Shown piece by piece: positions 16,382 to 25,666 of a DNA stretch of 64,000 bases. Position numbers and translations under genes: made by a program. Numbering within the stretch: the stretch's first letter is position 1; the number at the start of each line of letters is the position of its first letter. The notes under the pieces are model-generated. The model worked only from the letters and a program-made list of their open reading frames with translations. It was not told the DNA's origin and did no database searches. The DNA is from Bacteroidales bacterium UBA6117 (GTDB taxonomy: Bacteria; Bacteroidota; Bacteroidia; Bacteroidales; VadinHA17), in contig DIWB01000030.1 in assembly GCA_002428385.1 (NCBI GenBank), positions 1 to 64,000 of the forward strand, in the 5' to 3' direction.

Positions 16382-17902
16382 CTAAAGGTCATTTCCGCAG
16401 TAACTCAGGTTAAAGCTCTTGTTACAGACCGGAAAATCGGAGATCTCCTGGTTCCTGACCGCCAGAGCAAGAGCCATCCAGTTATGGAACGACGGATCCT
16501 TAACCTTGTAATGAACAATATTTCCGCTCCCGTCAGTGATTGCAGAATGGCAAATCTCACCCCTCCATCCTTCAGTAAGTGACAATGCAAAACTGTCAGG
16601 ACTGAGGTTGCAATTGTAATCAGGAACAGAGTGCTCGTCAGGCTGGTTTCGCCAGTCAGATATAAGTCCGGAAATAAGGTTTATTGATTCACTGACTTCC
16701 TTAACCCTGAGTTGCCCGCGGGCAAGCACATCCCCGTTTTCGAGAACAACCGGTTCAAAAGGATAATCCCTGTAATACTGGTCAGGATGCGACCACCTTA
16801 TATCACGCCTGATTCCGCATGTCCTGGCTGCCATTCCCACCGCGCCTGTTGAAAGCGCCTGCTGCCTGGTGACCTGGCCGATATCCTCGAACCTTGCCAG
16901 AACACTCTGAAGGGAATAAATCCTTTCGGAAACCGAGGCAAACCTTAGTCCGACATCCTTCAGAACAGAAAGTATCCTGTCGGCAACCACGGCAGTCATT
17001 TTGTAATTTGTGCCTCCCGGTCGCACAAGTCCTTTTCCGAACCTGTTGCCGCACCAGAACTGCGTGGTGTTTATTATTTCGGTCCGTAGGGCCTCACATA
17101 CAACCTGACCGAGCTGGTATGCCACATCACCGCACAATGCCGCTGTATCGCCGATATGGACAGCAATCCTTTCGAGTTCGAGACCAATGCACCGTTCAAT
17201 CTGAACTGCCCGCGAGGGCTGGATACCTGCCAAAGATTCGATCAGCCGGGCATACGAAAGTGCATAACCGACAGATGTGTCGCCCACAATATTGTCGCAC
17301 AGAACACAACGCCAGATCCCGCTTCGGGTTTCTGCCAGAAGCCGCTCCACACCCCTGTGCTGGTAGCCAAGCTGAATTTCAAGATGCAGAACCTTTTCTC
17401 CGTTGCATATGAATCTAAAATGCCCGGGTTCTATCACACCCGCGTGTACGGGTCCGACTCCGACCTCATGAAGCTCCTCCCCTTCTATCCTGTAAAAAGG
17501 ATAGTTGTCCATAACTGATGCCTTTGATGCCCGGTTGTGAGGATACCTCACAGGCTTGGGCCATGGATGCCCCTCAAAAACAACACTGTGGTTCTCGTAA
17601 ATCTCACGCTCATATATGTGAAGCTGGGGGACTTCCTTCGACAATGACCTTACCGTGCTTTTACCGGAAGGAAGCATGGACGAAAACACCCTTAAAATGT
17701 GATCCCTGTCATTTGCAATGCAGCAGATAAGCTTCAGGCTGCCTTGCATCTCCACGGCATAATACGCAACACAATGATCGGATTCATCCTTCAGCATCCT
17801 GGCAGCCTGATCACAGAACTGTTCATAATCCAGCACCGGGATAATATCCAGGCTGACAGTAAAAGGATTGGATGATATCTCTCTGAAAAGTTCGTTCATC
17901 AT
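16382..17902 (-). CDS. HycE/HyfG/NuoCD-like large subunit without NiFe-binding cysteines
   Basis: This 506-residue protein combines a NuoC-like domain (residues about 20-135) and a NuoD/hydrogenase large-subunit domain (GPVHAGVIEPGHFRF at 150-164, YQHRGVERL at 180-188). Aligning the ETR motif at 191-193 with HycE places the N-terminal CxxC of NiFe hydrogenases at G207 and S210 here. The CxxC at C199/C202 lies eight residues earlier and does not correspond. The C-terminal CxxC position reads S500 and G503, and the protein ends three residues later, without a maturation-cleaved tail. All four NiFe ligands are therefore absent, as in energy-converting hydrogenase-related (Ehr) complexes. It is five bases downstream of the HyfF-like gene. 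Confidence 0.87.
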   Translation of the reverse strand: MMNELFREISSNPFTVSLDIIPVLDYEQFCDQAARMLKDESDHCVAYYAVEMQGSLKLICCIANDRDHILRVFSSMLPSGKSTVRSLSKEVPQLHIYEREIYENHSVVFEGHPWPKPVRYPHNRASKASVMDNYPFYRIEGEELHEVGVGPVHAGVIEPGHFRFICNGEKVLHLEIQLGYQHRGVERLLAETRSGIWRCVLCDNIVGDTSVGYALSYARLIESLAGIQPSRAVQIERCIGLELERIAVHIGDTAALCGDVAYQLGQVVCEALRTEIINTTQFWCGNRFGKGLVRPGGTNYKMTAVVADRILSVLKDVGLRFASVSERIYSLQSVLARFEDIGQVTRQQALSTGAVGMAARTCGIRRDIRWSHPDQYYRDYPFEPVVLENGDVLARGQLRVKEVSESINLISGLISDWRNQPDEHSVPDYNCNLSPDSFALSLTEGWRGEICHSAITDGSGNIVHYKVKDPSFHNWMALALAVRNQEISDFPVCNKSFNLSYCGNDL

Positions 17903-17906
17903 TTTC

Positions 17907-19331
17907 TTATTTCGGCAAAAGACTGATGCCCTGTAAGATCAATTCCGACAGAAAGGTGGGCTGATAGAAGCACATAAGAACCACCACACCCAGAAGTACA
18001 AACTGGCTGATGGTCTCAATCCCGTTTACCCTGCCCGGTTCCGGAAGTCCGGCCTCGCCGCGCGGATTTGAGAATAAAATATGCATGAAGCGTGTGCTCA
18101 TGGCATAAACCACAAAGCACAAAAGCACCACAGCCATAATCATGACAACCCATTGGCCATTGCTAACCATTCCCTTGAAAATCAGGAATTCAGTAATGAA
18201 AAGTCCCGATGGCGGAAGCGCAAGAATACAGATCATTCCAAGAAGTAATACCATCGCCCCGGCAGGATATAGTTTCATATATCTGCCGCAATTGTCAAGC
18301 TTAAAGGTATGAAGCACCCTCGACAGCTGACCCATCTGGAAAAACAGGCTCGATTTAGCCAGGGAATGCAATAAAAGCAGCAAAATTCCTGCATAGTACC
18401 CTATGCCTCCCACTCCGATCGCTATTGCAACCAATCCCATATTCTCAAGGCTTGAGTATGCCAGCATGCGTTTCAGGTGCTTGGCCTTAAGCATGTAGCC
18501 TGCAGCGACGAGAATTGAAAGCAGTCCGGCTATGATCAGCACACTGTTCATGAACGGAAAAATAGAGGAAGACGAGAACAGTGAATAAACCCTGAATATC
18601 GCAAGAAAGCCCACATTCATAAGTGTTGTGGAGATCAAAGCGCTGATCGGCGGAGGTGCGACGGAGTGAGCATCGATTGTTACCGTGTGCATGGGGAAAA
18701 GACCCATCTTCGTGCTGAAGCCTGTCAGCACAAACAGGAAGGCAATCCTGAGATACATCGGATTTGCCTGGTTTATTATGTTTGAAAGTGATGAGAATGA
18801 CAGGCTGGCTGCATCCTCCCGTCCGTAAATGAATCCAAGGAAGAGAATCCCAAGGTATGCAAGTGCAATCCCTACCGAACATATAAATACATATTTCCAG
18901 GTTGCCTCAAGTGCTGCGGCAGTCCGGTCGTGATAAATCAGCAATGCCACAGCCAGTGTGGTTGCTTCCACAAATGCCCACAGCACTGTCATACCGTTTG
19001 CCAGATAAGCTCCGGTCATAAAGGTCATCAGGGCAACCAGCGAAGCATGATAGATATTGAATTTCCTGGTATCATCGCCGGCGGTATAAATAAAGCCATG
19101 GTAAACAACCGGAATCGCCAGTATTGAAAGCACCGAAAGAAGAAGAACACCTATCCCTGTATAGGTAAAAAATCCGAGCTCTGTTGTGTCGAGTCTGGTA
19201 AATGAGTAAATGCTAAGCCCGATATGCATCACGGCATAGACCACCATCAGGATCTTTGTGATGTTTTTGCTTCTGAAGATCAGCATCGACAGACAGACCA
19301 GCACAGATAATATAAAAAACAACAGCAGCAT
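17907..19331 (-). CDS. HyfF/NuoN-like antiporter subunit of the membrane complex
   Basis: This is a 474-residue membrane protein with about fourteen hydrophobic segments, of the Mrp-antiporter/NuoLMN family and closest in type to hydrogenase-4 subunit F. The ion-translocation residues of the family are in place: a glutamate in the fifth helix region (E122, LWAFVEATTL) and a lysine in the seventh (K208, GFSTKMGLFPMHT). A further lysine-containing helix (YMLKAKHLKRMLAYSS) follows. It would translocate H+ or Na+ across the cytoplasmic membrane. The start ATG at 19331 lies one base after the HyfE-like stop codon, so the genes are tightly coupled. Confidence 0.87.
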   Translation of the reverse strand: MLLLFFILSVLVCLSMLIFRSKNITKILMVVYAVMHIGLSIYSFTRLDTTELGFFTYTGIGVLLLSVLSILAIPVVYHGFIYTAGDDTRKFNIYHASLVALMTFMTGAYLANGMTVLWAFVEATTLAVALLIYHDRTAAALEATWKYVFICSVGIALAYLGILFLGFIYGREDAASLSFSSLSNIINQANPMYLRIAFLFVLTGFSTKMGLFPMHTVTIDAHSVAPPPISALISTTLMNVGFLAIFRVYSLFSSSSIFPFMNSVLIIAGLLSILVAAGYMLKAKHLKRMLAYSSLENMGLVAIAIGVGGIGYYAGILLLLLHSLAKSSLFFQMGQLSRVLHTFKLDNCGRYMKLYPAGAMVLLLGMICILALPPSGLFITEFLIFKGMVSNGQWVVMIMAVVLLCFVVYAMSTRFMHILFSNPRGEAGLPEPGRVNGIETISQFVLLGVVVLMCFYQPTFLSELILQGISLLPK

Positions 19332-19332
19332 G

Positions 19333-19947
19333 TTAGTCCTTTAGCAGGGTTAGTTCGTTGGTATGAGGCTTAAGACGCAATCCGAAAAAGCCAAGAATAA
19401 GCACACCGACAAAAATATCCAGGAGAATTCCGATATTTATAAGCATCGGCATTTCATTTCCAACTGCGATCGAAAAAACGAAAACAGCATTTTCAATTAT
19501 AAGAAAGCCGGTCAGATGGGAAATTATCAGCCTGTGGGTAACAATCATCAGGAGCCCTGTAAACAGGCTGAACAGAGCAATCGTCATGTAAATCACGTCC
19601 ACATAAGGATTTTTCAGCGAATAGGAAAGGATAAGGCTTGCCAGCAGGGCTGTAAGCGACAGTATGATAAGATAAAATCCGGGCATTGCCTGCCTGTGAA
19701 CCTTGGTTACACCTGATGCTGTCGTGATTCGATTAAGAAGGAAAGGGATCACTACTGCCTTTATTATGATAGTCTCTGCAATAATGAATATGAGATTTAC
19801 GGTGTTCACCTCGGTAAGTTCAAATATGGCGATCCCGCACAATAGCAGACCCTGAATCCCAATGAGCCGTATGTAAGTCACAAGTCGTTCGGCCGAGGCA
19901 AAATAGACGAGGGTAATCGCGAATAATACTATAAGGTAAATTACCAT
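19333..19947 (-). CDS. HyfE-like membrane subunit
   Basis: This 204-residue protein has about six to seven membrane helices and resembles hydrogenase-4 component E, whose C-terminal part is NuoK-like. The acidic residue typical of NuoK-type helices is present in LTGFLIIENAVFVF. The start ATG at 19947 was chosen because it begins directly with a membrane helix (MVIYLIVLFAITLVYF); a longer frame reaching 20145 would run through the NuoH-like gene and encode an unlikely polar N-terminus. It lies five bases downstream of the NuoH-like gene and two bases from the HyfF-like gene, in one operon. Confidence 0.83.
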   Translation of the reverse strand: MVIYLIVLFAITLVYFASAERLVTYIRLIGIQGLLLCGIAIFELTEVNTVNLIFIIAETIIIKAVVIPFLLNRITTASGVTKVHRQAMPGFYLIILSLTALLASLILSYSLKNPYVDVIYMTIALFSLFTGLLMIVTHRLIISHLTGFLIIENAVFVFSIAVGNEMPMLINIGILLDIFVGVLILGFFGLRLKPHTNELTLLKD

Positions 19948-19952
19948 TGAAA

Positions 19953-20867
19953 CTATGGGTTGAGGTTGAGATTGAGGATAAGGATCACAGCGAAGGCGAT
20001 GAGGGCTATTGCCGAAATCGTTAGTATGAACTTGGGATTCTTGTTCATTTTGTTTCTTGCCCTGAATGATTCGAGAAATCCTACAATAATCGCAAACAGA
20101 GCCTGAACGGCAATGAAGAGTCCGATCTGCAGGAAGATATTCCATCCCGCCGGCACAATAACATTATACATCAGCGATCCGTATACAGCAAACTTAAGCC
20201 AGGTAGTGATATGAATAAGCGCCTTGTCTAATCCGCTGTAATCGAGGATCATCACTTCGTGAATCATTGTCAGCTCAAGATGGGTTTTAGGATCATCGAC
20301 AGGAAGCCGGCTGTTTTCGATCAATGCGGTCTGGATGAACAAGTAAAACCCTATAATGCTGAATATAAGCACATAATGATTACCTGTTATGAAGAAATGG
20401 CTGAAAATGTCCGAAAAGGAAACGAGTCCCGTAAACATCGAAAAGGTAGCCATAAGGATAAAAAATGCGGGTTCGATAAGCATTGAAAAAAACGCTTCGC
20501 GGCTTGCTCCCATTCCTTCAAAGGCGCTCCCGGTGTCGAGAGCGGCAATTATCATGAAGAATCGTCCCAGCGCCAGGATGTACGCAAAAAATATAAAGTC
20601 TCCTTCGAAGTGAATCAGCGCCTCCTGATGGCCAAACGGCACCACCAGTGCTGCACAGATGACCGAAGCGAGTGAAATCACAGGGGCAATCTGGGTTATC
20701 AAACCCGTCGTAGTGCTGAAGACACTCCCTTTCCTTACCAGAACTCCTGCATCCCGCAAAGGCTGAAAGATACCGGGTCCCTTACGCCCTGATGCGATGC
20801 TCTTGGTCCGGAGTATCATTCCCGGAAAGAACATTGCCGATATCAATATCATTATCAGTCCTGCCAT
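19953..20867 (-). CDS. HyfC/HycD/NuoH-like membrane subunit
   Basis: This 304-residue protein has about eight membrane helices. Family signatures are clear: an early cytoplasmic loop with GRKGPGIFQPLRD, the GMGASREAF loop, and the acidic loop ENSRLPVDDPKTHLEL followed by MIHEVMILDYSG. In complex I and group 4 hydrogenases this subunit connects the soluble redox arm to the ion-pumping subunits, and its acidic residues are part of the coupling path. They are retained here although the neighbouring redox subunits have lost metal ligands. The start at 20867 is one base after the stop of the HyfB-like gene; an in-frame ATG farther upstream would overlap that gene. Confidence 0.88.
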   Translation of the reverse strand: MAGLIMILISAMFFPGMILRTKSIASGRKGPGIFQPLRDAGVLVRKGSVFSTTTGLITQIAPVISLASVICAALVVPFGHQEALIHFEGDFIFFAYILALGRFFMIIAALDTGSAFEGMGASREAFFSMLIEPAFFILMATFSMFTGLVSFSDIFSHFFITGNHYVLIFSIIGFYLFIQTALIENSRLPVDDPKTHLELTMIHEVMILDYSGLDKALIHITTWLKFAVYGSLMYNVIVPAGWNIFLQIGLFIAVQALFAIIVGFLESFRARNKMNKNPKFILTISAIALIAFAVILILNLNLNP

Positions 20868-20868
20868 A

Positions 20869-22860
20869 TCATATAATATTGAGCCAGGTGAGCAAAAGCA
20901 CAATGAGCATGAATATAAATGCATACAGGATGTAGTGCTGTACCTTACCCGTCTGCATCACAGCTATCTTTTTGAGAAGCGAGGAGACCAGAAATGCAGG
21001 CTTGTCGATAATTACTTTCTGGAAAACATCGTCACTGGCAGAACTGAAGCTTCTTTCCTCCGGGAAAATTTCTTCCTCCATTATCTCAGGCATCATTTTT
21101 TTTGTCCCGATCACCGGTTTTGCCAGATGGTTGTAGTTGTATGCAAAAGAAGTGGAAGTGTACTGCTGTTTAGGATCCGGGGCAGTATAGCCGCATCCCC
21201 ATGTCGGACCCCTGCTCACTTTAACCGACTTCAGATGGAATTGCCTGTAAAGTGACAGGGCAAGCACTAGCATAATGAACACTCCTGAAATGAGGCTTAT
21301 CTTTGAAAGTCCTGGTATTGTTGATTCTGCTACTCCGGACATCCCTTCAATGCCGAATCCCGAGGATACGATTTCAAAAACGGGCCTGACAAACCATGGC
21401 GAAGCCACTCCTATGAGTATGATCAGGGCAACTGAAAAGAGCTGGGGGAAAATCATTACCTTCCCAACTTCGACGGCTGATGATGAATGCTGTGAACGCG
21501 GCTCCCCGAGAAATGCTATCCCGAATGCCTTTGTAAAACAGAAAACGGCAAGACCTCCGATGAGCGACAGGCCTACAATTGATCCAAGCACAAGTATTGA
21601 CTGGTGCATTCCCGTTACCGGCAAGTCCCTGAACATTCCGAGATAAATAATGTATTCTGAAATAAACCCGTTAAAGGGAGGAAGACCGCAGATTGCAAGC
21701 GACCCGATAAGAAAAAGCACCGATGTATAGGGCATTCGCTTCATCAGCCCTCCCATCTTTTCAATATTCCTTGTGTGAATGGAGGTGTATACGGATCCCG
21801 CACTGAAAAAAAGCAGCGATTTAAACAGGGAATGGTTAAGCACATGCAGCAATCCGCCGCTGAATCCCAGGATACTCAGCGCATTGTTTCCGGTTGCAAG
21901 ACCGATTACTCCCAGCCCGATGCCTATGCCTATTATCCCGATGTTTTCGATGCTGTGGTAAGCCAGCAGCCGTTTCAGGTCATGCTGCACTATTGCCATC
22001 ATCACTCCGAGCAGCCCCGATACGAGCGATACGATCAGGATCAGGATTCCGATCTGCATAAGATCGTGACTGACAAATAGCAGCACTCTCATAATACCGT
22101 ATATTCCCATTTTTATCATCACTCCCGACATCACCCCCGAAACGTGCGAAGGGGCAGCCGGATGAGCCTGGGGAAGCCATGTGTGTAACGGAATGAATCC
22201 TGCTTTGATACCAAATCCTATGAAGAACAGAATGAAAAGGAGCAGGTTCGAATGATCCCTGAAGTAGCCGCCCAGGGCATCAAAACTCATTTCACCTGTT
22301 TCATGTTCAAGAATAAGAAAGGCAAACATCAGAAAGAACATTCCGACATGCATCTGAATAAGGTAGCTGATACCGGTTTTCATGATCGAGGTGTCCTCTG
22401 CATCGAAAATGACCAGCATGAATGACGAAAGCGCCATGATTTCCCATACTATAAGAAAGGACAAACCATCGCGGGTGATCAGCACCAGGACCATCGAGAA
22501 ATAAAGCCACAGGTACGAAAAGTAATGAATTGAAAAGCGCAGGGCATTCTTGCTCTGGTAGTACGGCTTCAGATAGCCTGAGGCATATATCAATCCGACA
22601 AGCAGGGTAATGTTAACTACAAGTATGAAAAATGCCGACAGACTGTCAACTACGAGTGTGACAGTCTTTCCGATAAGGGGAACTACTGTCTCCAGCCTTA
22701 GCTCCCCGGATCTTCCCAACAACACTTCAAAGCTCCAGCCTGTGGTTATCAGAATGCCTGCTGCAAGTACAAACAGTGCGGTACTGTGCTTCAGGATTTT
22801 AGGGACCAGGAAAAGCGCAAAAGAGAGAATCAGAACGATAAAAAAAAGCGCGATATTCAT
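20869..22860 (-). CDS. HyfB/NuoL-like antiporter subunit, first gene of the complex operon
   Basis: This 663-residue membrane protein has about sixteen helices, of the NuoL/HyfB type. Key ion-translocation residues are present: E140 in VWEIMALSS, K219 in GFGIKAGFIPLH, and K250 in SGVMIKMGIYGIMR. A histidine-rich turn (HTWLPQAHPAAPSHVSG) follows K219, as in the family. The C-terminal cytoplasmic extension contains WGCGYTAPDPKQQYTSTSFAYN, which is typical of HyfB proteins. The start ATG at 22860 is preceded by a good Bacteroidota promoter, and the upstream in-frame ATG at 22935 is rejected because it would lie before that promoter. Five further genes of the same complex follow without gaps. Confidence 0.88.
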   Translation of the reverse strand: MNIALFFIVLILSFALFLVPKILKHSTALFVLAAGILITTGWSFEVLLGRSGELRLETVVPLIGKTVTLVVDSLSAFFILVVNITLLVGLIYASGYLKPYYQSKNALRFSIHYFSYLWLYFSMVLVLITRDGLSFLIVWEIMALSSFMLVIFDAEDTSIMKTGISYLIQMHVGMFFLMFAFLILEHETGEMSFDALGGYFRDHSNLLLFILFFIGFGIKAGFIPLHTWLPQAHPAAPSHVSGVMSGVMIKMGIYGIMRVLLFVSHDLMQIGILILIVSLVSGLLGVMMAIVQHDLKRLLAYHSIENIGIIGIGIGLGVIGLATGNNALSILGFSGGLLHVLNHSLFKSLLFFSAGSVYTSIHTRNIEKMGGLMKRMPYTSVLFLIGSLAICGLPPFNGFISEYIIYLGMFRDLPVTGMHQSILVLGSIVGLSLIGGLAVFCFTKAFGIAFLGEPRSQHSSSAVEVGKVMIFPQLFSVALIILIGVASPWFVRPVFEIVSSGFGIEGMSGVAESTIPGLSKISLISGVFIMLVLALSLYRQFHLKSVKVSRGPTWGCGYTAPDPKQQYTSTSFAYNYNHLAKPVIGTKKMMPEIMEEEIFPEERSFSSASDDVFQKVIIDKPAFLVSSLLKKIAVMQTGKVQHYILYAFIFMLIVLLLTWLNII

Positions 22861-22893
22861 TGCAGGATAATCTCCTATCTTGAATTGTGCCCG

Positions 22894-22922
22894 CAAAAGT
22901 ATAAAAATATTGGAATAGCAAA
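22894..22922 (-). promoter_or_regulatory. Bacteroidota-type promoter of the hydrogenase-like operon
   Basis: Read on the minus strand, TTTG (22919-22922), a 17-base spacer and TACTTTTG (22894-22901) match the Bacteroidota consensus TTTG and TAnnTTTG exactly in both boxes. Transcription would start near 22887, about 27 bases before the HyfB-like ATG, so all six genes can be read from this site. Confidence 0.6.
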
Positions 22923-23023
22923 GGGAATGAATCAATTTTTAAATAAACCTTCAGCCATTTCAATATAATCCGCTGAAAAACAGGAAAGTTACAGCTCGTT
23001 ATTGACAGATATAGCCATAAATA

Positions 23024-24520
23024 TCAGCCGTTGACATTAAGCTGAACATCTTCCCTTACTTCAGTTACTTCTATAACCTGAGTGTTGCCTCCTTTCTCAA
23101 GGTTAATGTCGTGAGGTTTGTTGACTTTCCAGTTTCCGCAGGTATAATCCGGGACGTCTATCGACTGTGACCTGTTGGCTACCGACCATTCGCTCAAAGG
23201 CGCAACGGAACTCCACAGTGCGCCGTCGTAAACATCCTGATCGAGCGGCAGACCGTTCCTCAGGCAATCGATCAGCCTCCAGTCCATGATGAAATCCATT
23301 CCTCCGTGGCCCCCGACCTTTTTTGCCATCTCCCCTACTCTTTTCACTATTTCGGGAGTGAACTTCTCTGTGACATCCCTAAGCTCTTCTTCATTGAGCC
23401 AGTCATGCCCCATTGCAATCCGTTCGGGCCCGGGATACTTGCTTGCCGCCCCTGAAGTCCCGCTTATAACATGAAGCCTGGAATAAGGACGAACCGACGA
23501 CACATCATGCTGGATCAATATTGTCCTGCCAAGGTTTGTTCTCACAAGTGAAGTATTCATGTTTCCCCTGTAGCTTTTATTTGCATAAGGAGTGAAAAAG
23601 GGATCACCTGCTGCCAGTTCATTTGCGTGTTTCCCCATCGTGAAGTCATTGGTCGACATGGATGTAAGGTATTCCATTCTGTCGCCCCTGTTTATATTCA
23701 TTATCTGGCACACGGGCCCCAGTCCGTGAGTAGGATACAGGTTTCCGTTTCTCTCAGCATTTTCCTTAAGCCTCCACATGCCGGTATAAGCTCCGTCGGC
23801 CTGTCTCTCATCGAGAGGCTTCTTGAAATTGTAGCCCATCAGATTGTGGATATATGCTCCCTCACCATGCAGTATATCACCGAACATACCCTGCCTTGCC
23901 ATATTCAGTGTGAGAAGCTCGAAGAAGTCATAGCAGCAATTCTCCAGCATCATACAGTGCTTCTTTGTCCTTTCTGAAGTTTCCACAAGCTGCCAGGCTT
24001 CATCAATGGTCCGGCATATTGGAACCTCGCATGCCACATGCTTTCCCTTCTCCATGGCATATACAGCCATAGGTGTATGCCATATCCAGGGGGTGCATAT
24101 ATAAATAAGATCAAGATCAGGCATCTCTGCAAGCTTCTTCCAGATATTTTCATCACCGTGGAACTCCTTCGCTACCGGTCTGCCAATACTTGCCAGATAT
24201 TTTTGCGACGCTTCAACGGCTGCAGGACGAAGGTCCCCAAGCGCCCTGATCTCCACACCTTCTATATATGACAGCCTTTCAACTGCTCCGCTTCCCCTGT
24301 CGCCGACACCTATGAAACCAACCCTCACCACAGGAAGGGCCGGGGCTGCATATCCCGACATATTAAACCTTCCTGTATGGGACTTCTTAACAGCTTCAAT
24401 AATTGACGAAAGATTCGATTCCGGTTCCTTAGGGGCACATCCGCTCAGAAGTCCTCCCGCGAAGGCTCCCGCACCAGCCACTGTGGCATGCTTCAAAAAA
24501 TCACGACGATTGCTTTTCAT
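23024..24520 (-). CDS. GH109-type Gfo/Idh/MocA protein with Tat/lipoprotein leader
   Basis: This 498-residue protein has a leader NRRDFLKHATVAGAG with a cysteine at LLSGC (about residue 28), combining a Tat motif and a lipobox. A Rossmann motif (VGFIGVGDRGSGA) binds NAD tightly. The segment HGLGPVCQIMNINRGDRM in the middle is the hallmark of glycoside hydrolase family 109, in which the NAD cofactor is used catalytically to cleave alpha-N-acetylgalactosamine and related linkages by oxidation and elimination. Substrate specificity in this family varies and cannot be fixed here. The gene is divergent from murB and unrelated to the operon downstream. Confidence 0.83.
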   Translation of the reverse strand: MKSNRRDFLKHATVAGAGAFAGGLLSGCAPKEPESNLSSIIEAVKKSHTGRFNMSGYAAPALPVVRVGFIGVGDRGSGAVERLSYIEGVEIRALGDLRPAAVEASQKYLASIGRPVAKEFHGDENIWKKLAEMPDLDLIYICTPWIWHTPMAVYAMEKGKHVACEVPICRTIDEAWQLVETSERTKKHCMMLENCCYDFFELLTLNMARQGMFGDILHGEGAYIHNLMGYNFKKPLDERQADGAYTGMWRLKENAERNGNLYPTHGLGPVCQIMNINRGDRMEYLTSMSTNDFTMGKHANELAAGDPFFTPYANKSYRGNMNTSLVRTNLGRTILIQHDVSSVRPYSRLHVISGTSGAASKYPGPERIAMGHDWLNEEELRDVTEKFTPEIVKRVGEMAKKVGGHGGMDFIMDWRLIDCLRNGLPLDQDVYDGALWSSVAPLSEWSVANRSQSIDVPDYTCGNWKVNKPHDINLEKGGNTQVIEVTEVREDVQLNVNG

Positions 24521-24651
24521 ATCAGATTCAGGTTGTCAGGGTTTGATAAAAGATTGATTAACGCGAAAATACTACTTAAATGACAAAAACCAATCCCTCT
24601 TTTTAAAGGATTTAGCTTCGTTTTGTTAATTTTACACGAGACTAACCTGAC

Positions 24652-25659
24652 ATGATATACGAAAAGATTTCACTGAAGAAGTTCAATACCTTCGGCATTA
24701 ATGTACGGGCCGATTATCTTGCTGCCTTCAAGCTCGAGGACAATGCTGTTCATTTTTTCAAACAGCACAGGGGAACAGAGCAAAACTACCTGGTTCTCGG
24801 CGGCGGCAGCAACATCCTTTTTACGGATGATTTTCACGGCACAATCATCCATCCGGAGATGGAAGGCATTGCCATGGAAGGAAAAAAAGGGGCCGATATA
24901 ATCATTTCTGCAGGAGCCGGAGTATTGTGGGACAAACTGGTGGAATCGACTGTAAAAAACGGTCTGGGAGGTCTGGAAAATCTTTCCCTTATACCCGGCC
25001 GTGTTGGCGCTGTTGCGGTTCAGAATATTGGCGCTTATGGAGTTGAAGTAAAGGATGTGATCGAAAAAGTAAGAGCCATATCTCTTGCCGACGGAACAAT
25101 CAGGGAATTCATCGCCAGCGAATGCAAGTTCGGATACAGGGACAGTGTTTTCAAAAATGAACTCAAAGGCAGATACCTGATAACAAAGATCTTATTCAGA
25201 CTGTCAACACGACCCAAACTATGCCTCGAATACGGGTCGCTCAAGGATGAGTTGAGCAAGCTGGGCTCAACATCACTTGCCAATATCAGAAAAATTGTAA
25301 TAAGCACAAGACAGGCAAAGCTTCCCGACCCCGGGCAGATTGGAAATGCCGGCAGCTTTTTCAAGAATCCGTTTGTATCAGAAGACGTCCTGAGAAATAT
25401 TCAGAAGAATTTTCCGAAATTACCAGTTTTCAGGGACCGCTCAGGCGGAGTCAAGATACCGGCCGGGTGGCTTATCGAACAATGCGGATGGAAGGGGAAA
25501 AGGATCGGGGATGCCGGTGTCCACGAAAAACAGGCTCTGGTTATTGTCAATCATGGAAATGCAACCGGAAGGGAACTGTTCGACCTGTCGGAAAAGGTAA
25601 GGAAATCAGTCGCTGATACTTTCGGCATTGACCTTGAACGCGAGGTTGAGGTGATCTGA
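24652..25659 (+). CDS. murB: UDP-N-acetylenolpyruvoylglucosamine reductase
   Basis: This 335-residue protein is a type I MurB, the FAD enzyme that reduces UDP-GlcNAc-enolpyruvate to UDP-N-acetylmuramate with NADPH in peptidoglycan synthesis. Diagnostic segments are the FAD-binding VLGGGSNILF (near residue 47), GAVAVQNIGAYGVEV, the catalytic-side GNAGSFFKNP, and AGWLIEQCGWKG near the end. Length and motif order are normal. The gene is convergent with mltG, eight bases away, another cell-wall gene. Confidence 0.95.
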   Translation: MIYEKISLKKFNTFGINVRADYLAAFKLEDNAVHFFKQHRGTEQNYLVLGGGSNILFTDDFHGTIIHPEMEGIAMEGKKGADIIISAGAGVLWDKLVESTVKNGLGGLENLSLIPGRVGAVAVQNIGAYGVEVKDVIEKVRAISLADGTIREFIASECKFGYRDSVFKNELKGRYLITKILFRLSTRPKLCLEYGSLKDELSKLGSTSLANIRKIVISTRQAKLPDPGQIGNAGSFFKNPFVSEDVLRNIQKNFPKLPVFRDRSGGVKIPAGWLIEQCGWKGKRIGDAGVHEKQALVIVNHGNATGRELFDLSEKVRKSVADTFGIDLEREVEVI

Positions 25660-25666
25660 AGTCTGC

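Noticed and set aside
17293..17310. CxxC at residues 199-202 of the large subunit as a possible NiFe ligand pair
   Set aside because: Alignment from the ETR motif puts the true ligand positions eight residues later (G207, S210), and the C-terminal partner cysteines are also absent.
16894..17412. Plus-strand ORF of 172 codons inside the large-subunit gene
   Set aside because: It is antisense to well-conserved NuoD-like sequence and has arginine/proline-rich composition typical of shadow frames.
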